The position numbers were made by a program, and so were the translations under genes. DNA of 64,000 bases from CAWEFA01 sp963851385 (GTDB lineage: Bacteria; Bacteroidota; Bacteroidia; Bacteroidales; DTGW01). The stretch is from positions 62,001 to 126,000 of the forward strand of contig CAWKPE010000013.1 of the NCBI GenBank assembly GCA_963851385.1, written 5' to 3'. Below the pieces are notes generated by a model. That model was not told the DNA's origin. It worked only from the letters and a program-made list of their open reading frames with translations, and searched no databases. Below are positions 56,095-62,891 of this stretch, in pieces (within the stretch, counting starts at the first letter, position 1; the number at the start of each line of letters is the position of its first letter).

Positions 56095-57234
56095 TTAATT
56101 TTTATTTATGGAAATTTCAGAATACAATTGCATGATTGCATCTGCAAAAGCCTGCCATGAGTACTCATCGCGAATAGATTGGATGTTTTTTGAAAATTTA
56201 CTATAATAATTTTTGCTGAAATATTCTTCTATTTTATCAGCTATAAGTGCCGGTTCAGAGAAAGGAATAATTAAACCCGTTTTATTGTCAGAGATCATTT
56301 CTGATAACCCTCCCCTATCGGTTGCAATTACCGGAAGATTAAAATTATATGCAATTTGAACTATTCCACTTTGTGTTGCAGATTTATAGGGCAATACACA
56401 AACATCAGCTGCGGAGAAAAAAGCTGGAACCTCACTATCATCAATATATCTTATACATAAAGTGACTTTTTCTGAAAGCTTTAAATCATCAATAATTGCC
56501 TGGTATTTATCAAAATTGCCATAAACCTCTCCAGCAATGACCAGATGAAATTCTTCTGGCAAGCGGCTAAATGAACGTAGCAATTCGTCAATTCCTTTAT
56601 AATCGCGGATAAATCCAAAGAATAATACTATATTTTTGTTTTCAGGCAATTTTAATTTTTTTCGTGCATCTGACTTGTCAATACTTCGTCCAAAATGTTC
56701 ATATATCGGATGTGGCTTTAATACGTATTTTGCATCAGGAAATAAACTAAGTAATTCTTTTTCGACAGTTGAACTCATTACAATAAATCCATCCATTTTT
56801 TTCAGAAAGTAGCGAATCAGCATTAAATCTACCGGTTTACGTTCATGCGGGATAACGTTATCCAGAATAGCAATTGATTTTGCCTTACATTTTTTTCTTA
56901 TTCTTCCTGATACATAACCCAAAGATGGCGCAAAAAATGGCATCCAGAATTTCATTAAGAGCAAATCCGGATTGTAACCCCTAATTACTCTCCCTGTATT
57001 TACATAAGTCAAAGGATTAACAGAATCTAATAGTCTTAAAGAATCTATTTTGTCAACTGAATCAGATGAAGTAACATATTGAGTTTGTCCCGGAAATAAA
57101 AAATCAGGATATTGTCGTGTAAAATTAAATGCTTTGATTTCATTATTTTTTTCGAAAGTTCTGTAAAGAAGAGCGTTGAATTGGCTTATTCCACCGCGAT
57201 ATGGATAAAATGTAGATAGGTATGCAATTCTCAT
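56095..57234 (-). CDS. Glycosyltransferase family 4
   Basis: 379 residues, GT-B fold. The N-terminal domain has the loop LSTFYPYRGGISQFNALLYR that binds acceptor. The C-terminal domain carries NIVLFFGFIRDYKGIDELLR, ADVCVLPYKSATQSGIVQIA (with the E/S-x7-E variant of the GT4 signature) and NLPVIATDRGGLSEMISD. It likely adds a sugar to a lipid-linked or LPS-like acceptor at the cytoplasmic side of the membrane. It is last in a three-gene operon with GT9 and GT2, 11 bases after the GT9 gene. Donor and acceptor unknown. Confidence 0.93.
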   Translation of the reverse strand: MRIAYLSTFYPYRGGISQFNALLYRTFEKNNEIKAFNFTRQYPDFLFPGQTQYVTSSDSVDKIDSLRLLDSVNPLTYVNTGRVIRGYNPDLLLMKFWMPFFAPSLGYVSGRIRKKCKAKSIAILDNVIPHERKPVDLMLIRYFLKKMDGFIVMSSTVEKELLSLFPDAKYVLKPHPIYEHFGRSIDKSDARKKLKLPENKNIVLFFGFIRDYKGIDELLRSFSRLPEEFHLVIAGEVYGNFDKYQAIIDDLKLSEKVTLCIRYIDDSEVPAFFSAADVCVLPYKSATQSGIVQIAYNFNLPVIATDRGGLSEMISDNKTGLIIPFSEPALIADKIEEYFSKNYYSKFSKNIQSIRDEYSWQAFADAIMQLYSEISINKN

Positions 57235-57245
57235 TGTCAGAGAAA

Positions 57246-58337
57246 TTATTTTCCTGATAATTTAATAATGGCATCGTAAACGGTATCAACGCTTATATCT
57301 TTCATACAATGACGCTGCCGTTTACAAGTATTTCCGTAATAGCAATCGCAACCGGTTGTTGGTTCTATAATAATTCCATTATTGTACAAGTAAAACTCGT
57401 TTCTGTTGAAAATATTGTTAAATAAAACAAGTGGCTTTTTCAGTGCAATAGCAATATGCATCATCATAGATACTGCCGATAATATCACATCGCATTGATT
57501 GGTTAATGAAATAAACTGCTGCAAAGTGAATGTTCCGGGATAATATGCACCGGTTTTTTTTGAGTAATTTTTATTCATCGTATCCTCATCAGTACCTCCC
57601 AATAACAAAGGATAAACTCCGGCTTTTTGAAGTTTTTTTATTAATTCAATCCAATATTCTTCAGGCCACAACCGGGTTTGCCACCTTTTACCACATCCTG
57701 TGTTTAATCCAATAATTTTTCGTCCTTTTGCATCCGACCTTATTTTTTGCCACATTGAGTCAAACGAGTCATCTACATCAAGAATATAGGGTTCATCATT
57801 AAATTTAAATCCGCATATCTCAAAAATTTCCTCCAGATAATTTTTTACGTTCTTAATTGAAATATGATCAAATATGCCGGTTATTAATTTGTGGTCTGCA
57901 TCAGTTGTGGCAGTGGAAATATGTTCATCTTTAAGAATGAAACCAAATTTTTTATCGGCTATTACGTCAAGCAATAATACACATGCTTCATAATCCTTAT
58001 CAAGATTTAATGCAATATCAAATTTCTGGTGTTTAATATTATAAACCGACTTGAATTCAAATTTATAAATTTCGTCAACTGCAGAAGAAGGAACAATTTC
58101 CGGAGTATTGGTTATCCAGGAAATATGACTTCCCGGGAATTCTTTACGAAGTTTATGAATCAGTGGTGTTGAACGAATGATATCACCAATGGCGCCTAAC
58201 TTAATAATTAAAATCCGATACTTGACCGGATCATACTCAGAACAAGTTGGACATTCCTTGTTGCTTAATTTATTTGGCTTGCAAGGAATCTCTCCTTTGA
58301 AATAGCGACAATCAAACTTTATTTGGTCAAGGGTCAT
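57246..58337 (-). CDS. Glycosyltransferase family 9 (heptosyltransferase-like)
   Basis: 363 residues. GT9 motifs are ILIIKLGAIGDIIRSTPLIH (about 42-61) and the C-terminal MMMHIAIALKKPLVLFNNIF region. Unusual is a cysteine-rich N-terminal extension (C10, C19, C29, C32), echoed by a C-terminal cluster TGCDCYYGNTCKRQRHCMKD. These may form a metal site or disulfides, a feature not found in E. coli WaaC/WaaF. GT9 enzymes add heptose or related sugars to LPS core. The start overlaps the GT2 stop by 4 bases (translational coupling). Confidence 0.9.
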   Translation of the reverse strand: MTLDQIKFDCRYFKGEIPCKPNKLSNKECPTCSEYDPVKYRILIIKLGAIGDIIRSTPLIHKLRKEFPGSHISWITNTPEIVPSSAVDEIYKFEFKSVYNIKHQKFDIALNLDKDYEACVLLLDVIADKKFGFILKDEHISTATTDADHKLITGIFDHISIKNVKNYLEEIFEICGFKFNDEPYILDVDDSFDSMWQKIRSDAKGRKIIGLNTGCGKRWQTRLWPEEYWIELIKKLQKAGVYPLLLGGTDEDTMNKNYSKKTGAYYPGTFTLQQFISLTNQCDVILSAVSMMMHIAIALKKPLVLFNNIFNRNEFYLYNNGIIIEPTTGCDCYYGNTCKRQRHCMKDISVDTVYDAIIKLSGK

Positions 58338-59287
58338 AAGTTAATTTCTTTTTCAATCAGATACTTGTTCCTGTCAGCAGCTGAACGTGAAACCAACTCA
58401 CCAAGAAATCCTGCTACAAAAAGTTGGGAGCCTATTATCATTGTTGTCAAGGCTAAATAGAAATAAGGACTATTGGTTACCAGCTTAGCCGATATATGAT
58501 GCATTACACAATAAAGTTTATCAGCTCCAAGATAGCCTGCAATTACAAAACCTATAAAAAACATAATGGTGCCAAGAGTGCCAAACAGGTGCATAGGACT
58601 TTTGCCAAACTTAGAAATAAATGTAACTGTCAACAAGTCAAGATAACCTTTGATGTATCTTTCAAAACCAAATTTGCTGTAACCAAATTTTCGTTTCTGG
58701 TGTTGTACTTCTTTTTCTCCAATATTTTTAAAACCTGCTTTCTTTGCCAATACTGGAATGTACCTGTGCATTTCACCATATAACTCAATACTTTTAATAA
58801 CCTGTTTACGGTATGCTTTAAGTCCGCAATTAAAATCGTGAAGTTTTATACCTGAAACACAACGGACTGTGGCATTGTAAAATTTACTAGGTAGCCGTTT
58901 TGATAAAGGGTCGTGACGTTTCTTTTTCCATCCGGAAACCAGATCGAATTTTTCCTCTTTAATCATCCTGTACAGTTCAGGCAATTCATCAGGACTATCC
59001 TGCAAGTCAGCATCCATAGTAACTACAACATCACCTTGCGCCGATTGAAAACCGCAATGAAGTGCTGCTGATTTACCATAATTTCTTTGCAATTTTATTC
59101 CTTTAATATGCTGATTATTTTCAGAGAGTTTTTCTACAACCTGCCATGAATTATCTGAGCTGCCATCGTCAATCATTATGATTTCATAAGCAAGCTTTTT
59201 TTCTTCCAATACTTGTGCAATCCAGGAAGAAAGCTCCGGCAGAGATTCTTCTTCATTGTATAAAGGAATTATTATTGATATATCCAT
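58334..59287 (-). CDS. Polyprenyl-phosphate glycosyltransferase (GT2, DPM1/ArnC-like)
   Basis: 317 residues. The GT-A catalytic domain (1-220) has DISIIIPLYNEEESLPELSS, EIIMIDDGSSDNSW and the metal-binding DxD in TMDADLQDSPDE. Two C-terminal transmembrane helices (about 238-258 and 272-298) are present. This architecture belongs to the dolichol-phosphate mannose synthase-like group, which loads a sugar on undecaprenyl phosphate. It is first in the three-gene operon, so the three enzymes probably build one envelope glycan. It is preceded by two DUF4199 genes on the same strand, an order commonly conserved in this phylum. Confidence 0.93.
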   Translation of the reverse strand: MDISIIIPLYNEEESLPELSSWIAQVLEEKKLAYEIIMIDDGSSDNSWQVVEKLSENNQHIKGIKLQRNYGKSAALHCGFQSAQGDVVVTMDADLQDSPDELPELYRMIKEEKFDLVSGWKKKRHDPLSKRLPSKFYNATVRCVSGIKLHDFNCGLKAYRKQVIKSIELYGEMHRYIPVLAKKAGFKNIGEKEVQHQKRKFGYSKFGFERYIKGYLDLLTVTFISKFGKSPMHLFGTLGTIMFFIGFVIAGYLGADKLYCVMHHISAKLVTNSPYFYLALTTMIIGSQLFVAGFLGELVSRSAADRNKYLIEKEINL

Positions 59288-59307
59288 CTCGAAAAATATA
59301 ATGTTTC

Positions 59308-59873
59308 TTAATTATTTATATTTTGAGATTCATCAACATTTTTCATTGCTGAATCAAAAGGGTTAGGATCTTTTTTAACAATTGCTGAAGTAATTAAAGA
59401 TATTACAAGTGACATCAAAGCAGAAAAAAATATTGCCATAATAGTCATAACGCCAGGTGACATAAATTTTTTCGTTATTTCCATTGCTTTTCAATTTGAT
59501 CTTCACTCAATCCTTTAGCCGCTATTTTTTGTTGTGCAAGGTCCAATTGTTTAACAATAATAGAAGGATCAAGATACTTTATCTCTATAAAATTAAAAAT
59601 AGCTGAAAGTATAGTTGCGAAAACTCCAACCAAAACACCGAAACCTAAAGCATCAGCATATGATATAGTACCTCCAAATTCTTTATCTCTGTATAATATA
59701 CTGAAAACATAAATACAGATTGCCAGGATCAAAAGTGAAATGTATCCCATCAATTGATTTAAATTTAAACCAATAAAATATAGAATCAAGGAGTATATTA
59801 TTAGAATAAGACCGGTAACCAAACCGGCAGTCAATGATGACTTAAAAAGGCTATTGCTTTTATTTGAGTCCAT
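59308..59873 (-). pseudogene. DUF4199 membrane protein, one frameshift
   Basis: About 188 residues after repair. The first frame has three hydrophobic helices (LTAGLVTGLILIIYSLILYF, LMGYISLLILAICIYVFSIL, GFGVLVGVFATILSAIFNFI) and stops at SEDQIEKQWK. The last part (MEITKKFMSPGVMTIMAIFF, then SLVISLITSAIVKKDPNPFD) is in another frame. A missing A in AAGCAATGG near 59492 explains it. The fourth helix and KKFMSP match the paralogue next door. Function unknown; DUF4199 proteins are small inner-membrane proteins often next to GT2 genes. A TAACTTTG -7 box lies at 59904-59911. Confidence 0.82.
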
Positions 59874-59903
59874 ATATTTTATTTTTAAAGGTGATTAATA
59901 GTA

Positions 59904-59911
59904 CAAAGTTA
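59904..59911 (-). promoter_or_regulatory. Putative -7 box for the first DUF4199 gene (TAACTTTG)
   Basis: Minus-strand match to TAnnTTTG 31-38 bases before the ATG. A CTTG 18 bases further upstream is a weak -33 candidate. Confidence 0.4.
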
Positions 59912-60094
59912 TTAGAATTTTTTAGTTGTCAAGCTTAATTCAAAAACGTGCCGAGCAATGCATGAATTATGAATTCTATAATCCGCTTTTGCAACCCGGT
60001 ATATATGCTCAGGCAAGGATTCTTCTTTATTGTAAGACAGTATAATTTCAAAATATCCATACTTGATTTTAATTAAACTGAATTATTTTTCCTG

Positions 60095-60634
60095 TTATTC
60101 GATATTTTTCATTGTATCATCAGAAGCATTTCCTTCTTTCTGAACCATCATTGATGTAAACAATGATGAAATAAATCCAAAAAAAGTAAAAGACAGAATT
60201 ATCATTATAGTCATAAATAAAGGTGACATAGCCTTTGTTAGTAATTGCATAGTTGCATCTATTTGACTTTTGGGCATGTTCATCTTTTCATATTGCATAC
60301 GCAATGAATTGAGCAGATTATTAATTGCTGAAGGGCTGGCAAAGCTAAGTTCCAGGTACACAATAAAAGCAATTATAATTGAAGCGAAGAAGCTGACCAA
60401 TATACCAAATCCAATCGACTTTTCGTAAGAGATTACGCCATTAAGTTCTTTATCCCTGTATTTTTTAGTAATTGAATAAATACATATAGAAATAATAAGA
60501 ATAAGAAATAGAACCTGAAATAAAGCGCCTAAAGCAAAAAAGTAAGAAAAAATGGAAGAAAGAATCAAAATGCCTCCGGTTACAATGCCACCATTCATTG
60601 CTGACTTAACCACAGGTGATTTTTTATCTGTCAT
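60095..60634 (-). CDS. DUF4199 membrane protein
   Basis: 179 residues with four hydrophobic helices: about 12-35, 37-53, 72-95 and 130-155 (SPLFMTIMIILSFTFFGFIS). It is a paralogue of the adjacent frameshifted gene, sharing KYRDKELNGVISYEKSIGFGILVSF and the C-terminal (S)PxxMTIM pattern. A TATCTTTG -7 box lies about 25 bases before its start. It is divergent from the SRP RNA gene. No known activity; membrane location is the only supported statement. Confidence 0.88.
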   Translation of the reverse strand: MTDKKSPVVKSAMNGGIVTGGILILSSIFSYFFALGALFQVLFLILIISICIYSITKKYRDKELNGVISYEKSIGFGILVSFFASIIIAFIVYLELSFASPSAINNLLNSLRMQYEKMNMPKSQIDATMQLLTKAMSPLFMTIMIILSFTFFGFISSLFTSMMVQKEGNASDDTMKNIE

Positions 60635-60658
60635 AATATTCTTATATACTTAGTCGTG

Positions 60659-60666
60659 CAAAGATA
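60659..60666 (-). promoter_or_regulatory. Putative -7 box for the second DUF4199 gene (TATCTTTG)
   Basis: Minus-strand TAnnTTTG match 25-32 bases before the ATG; no clear -33 box at the expected spacing. Confidence 0.4.
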
Positions 60667-60714
60667 TTAGAATTTTAAGAAAATAAGAATTCTCAATGTG
60701 AGAACAAAAACAGG

Positions 60715-60746
60715 TTTGTTTCGGATTAGATTTTTATCTACTTTTG
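60715..60746 (+). promoter_or_regulatory. SRP RNA promoter (TTTG-N20-TACTTTTG)
   Basis: -33 TTTG (60715-60718) and -7 TACTTTTG (60739-60746) are separated by exactly 20 bases, matching the Bacteroidota sigma-ABfr consensus. The RNA 5' end follows at the expected distance. This is the best promoter in the window. Confidence 0.8.
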
Positions 60747-60749
60747 CGC

Positions 60750-60848
60750 GGGGTAAGTCTTATACGACCAGCTCCTGTTGAACCCCCCCAGGACCGGAAG
60801 GTAGCAAGGGTAGGCGGTTGTAGCGGTGCGATATAAGTCGCTTACCCT
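60750..60848 (+). ncRNA. ffs: Signal recognition particle RNA, bacterial small type (4.5S)
   Basis: About 99 nt. The end-pairing GGGGTAAG...CTTACCC closes a long hairpin. The conserved SRP helix-8 tip reads CAGGACCGGAAGGTAGCAAG, with the GGAA-type tetraloop and AGCA asymmetric loop that bind Ffh. A T7 run after CTTACCC is the terminator. The perfectly spaced upstream promoter confirms strand and 5' end. SRP RNA with Ffh targets nascent membrane proteins to FtsY/SecYEG. Confidence 0.95.
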
Positions 60849-60906
60849 TTTTTAATATGACTCAAATTTTACAAATATTCATGGAACATTTAATAAGAAT
60901 TTAGAC

Positions 60907-61056
60907 TAATTCTACTTTGACAGATTAGGTCTTTCTTAGTTTTTTCAGCTTTTTTTACCCCAAACCCTAAAGGGAGAAAGCTAAAAAATCAACCAGTTCC
61001 CTTTAGGGATTAAGGGTAAAAACTGGTTGATTTTGAAATGTGTCAAAGTAGAATTA
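60907..61056. repeat. Repeat family B, copy 2 (inverted relative to copy 1)
   Basis: TAATTCTACTTTGACA at the left and TGTCAAAGTAGAATTAA at the right. The interior is the reverse complement of the 2.1-kb copy at about 97%, including CTTTAGGGATTAAGGGTAAA and AACCCTAAAGGGAGAAAGC. The stretch from the SRP RNA to the next gene is otherwise A+T-rich without features. Confidence 0.8.
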
Positions 61057-61164
61057 AGTGGTAAGAAGTAAATATCCTATTAATTTAATTTCTTATCCTA
61101 ATTTATAGCCAATTATAAACAGGTCAAAATATAAAATTATCAAACCTGTTAAAGAAGTTTTTAG

Positions 61165-61172
61165 TAGATTTG
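61165..61172 (+). promoter_or_regulatory. Putative -7 box (TAGATTTG) for small paralogue 1
   Basis: TAnnTTTG match ending 23 bases before the ATG; -33 region not recognisable. Confidence 0.35.
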
Positions 61173-61195
61173 AAAAAAGAAAATTCGAATTATTA

Positions 61196-61534
61196 ATGAG
61201 CAATTACCCCCAATTCTTAATAAGCACAAATAAAAAAGCGGCTCTTGGCCGGGTTTATCTCTTTCACGCAAAAAAGCCAAAATTTCTGGGTGAAATTCTT
61301 TCATTTAAATCCATGAACGATTTTGAACTTTTTAAGGCTAACCCAAATAAAGAATATTGTTGTAAGATAAACGATCAGTTTTATACAATTTGCACTTATA
61401 CCGAAGCTAAAGGGAAAATAATTGGACTATTTGTAATTGATTTTTTCGATTCCCCATTAGATTCCTCAGGCAAAATTATAACGGAAGGATTAATGAACGA
61501 AGCAGCTTCCTGGTTAAAGGCTTACTATAAATAA
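61196..61534 (+). CDS. Conserved small protein, unknown family (paralogue 1)
   Basis: 112 residues, no signal peptide or membrane helix, mixed alpha/beta. It shares with the next gene YPQFLISTNKK at the N-terminus, the basic HAKKPKFLGE (residues 24-33), LSFKSMNDFELFKANP, the hydrophobic FVIDFFDSP (about 83-91) and a C-terminal GLMNEAASWLKAYYK. About 45% identity to its tandem paralogue. I do not recognise the family. No catalytic motif is apparent. It lies between the SRP RNA region and an anti-sigma/CHAT neighbourhood. Preserved reading frames in both copies with divergent sequence indicate real genes under selection. Confidence 0.8.
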   Translation: MSNYPQFLISTNKKAALGRVYLFHAKKPKFLGEILSFKSMNDFELFKANPNKEYCCKINDQFYTICTYTEAKGKIIGLFVIDFFDSPLDSSGKIITEGLMNEAASWLKAYYK

Positions 61535-61707
61535 TTAATTTATTCCTTTCATCAATTAAAATATCCTGATTTGATAATTGTTTTTCGCAGAGAAGGTAAA
61601 TTATTTATAATAAACTGAAAATAAAACATATATTTTTCTAATTCACCATCACATCTCCAAAGGCATTAATATTATTAAAAAATTATTAGCTTTGGGATCA
61701 AACTATA

Positions 61708-61715
61708 TAGGTTTG
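61708..61715 (+). promoter_or_regulatory. Putative -7 box (TAGGTTTG) for small paralogue 2
   Basis: TAnnTTTG match ending 14 bases before the ATG, implying a very short 5' UTR; no -33 TTTG at 19-21 bases. Confidence 0.35.
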
Positions 61716-61729
61716 AATAAAAGTTAGAA

Positions 61730-62071
61730 ATGGGTCATTATCCACAATTTTTAATAAGTACAAATAAAAAAGATGTTCCGGGGCGGATATTTCTTTTACA
61801 TGCAAAGAAACCAAGATTTATAGGTGAACTAATAACATTTAAATCTATGGCTGATTTTGAAAAATTTGCTGCACATCCAACCAACGAATTTCTCTGTGAC
61901 ATTGAGGGTGAAAAACGCCTTGTAAGTACGTATTTTAAATACGAAAATACAATTGCAGCCATATTTGTGATTGATTTTTTTGATGCTCCCTTTAACTATT
62001 CAGGAGAAAGCAGGCTTGACGGTTTGATGAAAAGAGTGAAAGGTTGGTTACAGGCTTATTATAAAGATTAA
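61730..62071 (+). CDS. Conserved small protein, unknown family (paralogue 2)
   Basis: 113 residues, soluble, with MGHYPQFLISTNKKDVPGRI, LHAKKPRFIGELITFKSM, FVIDFFDAPFNYSGESR and WLQAYYKD all aligning with paralogue 1. The central part (residues 45-75) diverges most, so that region may be the specificity-determining face. Same strand, 195 bases after paralogue 1, each with its own candidate -7 box, so separately transcribed. No function can be assigned. The cluster position next to a CHAT protease makes partner or substrate hypotheses possible but unsupported. Confidence 0.8.
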   Translation: MGHYPQFLISTNKKDVPGRIFLLHAKKPRFIGELITFKSMADFEKFAAHPTNEFLCDIEGEKRLVSTYFKYENTIAAIFVIDFFDAPFNYSGESRLDGLMKRVKGWLQAYYKD

Positions 62072-62153
62072 TCTGATTTTTTTTAAATAGTTAAAAGCTA
62101 AAGGTTACTTTTTTAATTCATCTTACATCAATACATTGAATAAAACCCGTAAG

Positions 62154-62858
62154 ATGAATCAGCATTTAAATAATATTGAAAAGATAATAAAGTATCTTGA
62201 TGGAGATTTGACTCCGGTGGAAGTAGAAGAATTTGAATTTCAACTTTATACTGATGAAAGTCTTCAGAAAGACTTTATAATTGTAAAAGAAATAGAGGAC
62301 AGTTTAAGAGACTTAGTAGGGTGCGGAAACTCTGACATATCGCTCAAATCTGTTCGCATGGCTTTCGAAGAAAGTGATAATTTACAGTACGGAATTGAAA
62401 AAACAAAGTTATTATTTCCAACGCCAAACAGATGGTATCATCAATTGTATAAAGTAGCTTCTATAATAGTAATAGTTTTTACAACAGCATTTATATTAAA
62501 CCAAATTCTTACTAATCGGTCAGTAAATACGGAGAAATTATTTGCAAAGTATTATCAGCCTTTTCAGAAAGAATTTATCCGTTCTTCAGGGCCCGAGTGC
62601 GATAATACATTATTGTTTTACAAAGCTGTTTCGAACCTGGAATATGGACGTTACAACGTGGCTTTAAACAATTTTAACCAGTTAATGTCACAAGACAAAA
62701 ACTCATATTATATTGAATCTTCCTGGTATGTTGCCTTAATCTGGCTTAAATTGAACCGTCCTGCATATGCAAAGCCATATCTGAATTGGCTGGTATATAA
62801 TGACAGATATTATGGTAAAAAGGCTTCATTAGTGCTAATGGAACTTGGAGGTAAATAA
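62154..62858 (+). CDS. Membrane protein with anti-sigma-like N-terminus and TPR-like C-terminus
   Basis: 234 residues from the ATG giving MNQHLNNIEKIIKYLDGDLT. A TTG 18 bases upstream in the same frame is rejected. The N-terminal YLDGDLTPVEVEEFEFQLYT pattern is typical of Bacteroidota anti-sigma/regulatory proteins without the zinc Cys. One transmembrane helix lies near 105-123 (VASIIVIVFTTAFILNQIL). The extracytoplasmic C-terminus (about 140-234) is helical and TPR-like (ALNNFNQLMSQDKNSYYIES, WYVALIWLKLNRPAYAKPYL). Such proteins commonly lie next to TPR-CHAT genes and ECF sigma factors; no sigma gene is in view. It is convergent with the CHAT gene (34-base gap). Confidence 0.78.
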   Translation: MNQHLNNIEKIIKYLDGDLTPVEVEEFEFQLYTDESLQKDFIIVKEIEDSLRDLVGCGNSDISLKSVRMAFEESDNLQYGIEKTKLLFPTPNRWYHQLYKVASIIVIVFTTAFILNQILTNRSVNTEKLFAKYYQPFQKEFIRSSGPECDNTLLFYKAVSNLEYGRYNVALNNFNQLMSQDKNSYYIESSWYVALIWLKLNRPAYAKPYLNWLVYNDRYYGKKASLVLMELGGK

Positions 62859-62891
62859 TCGAGGGATTGATAATGTTTTCGACATTTAGGG

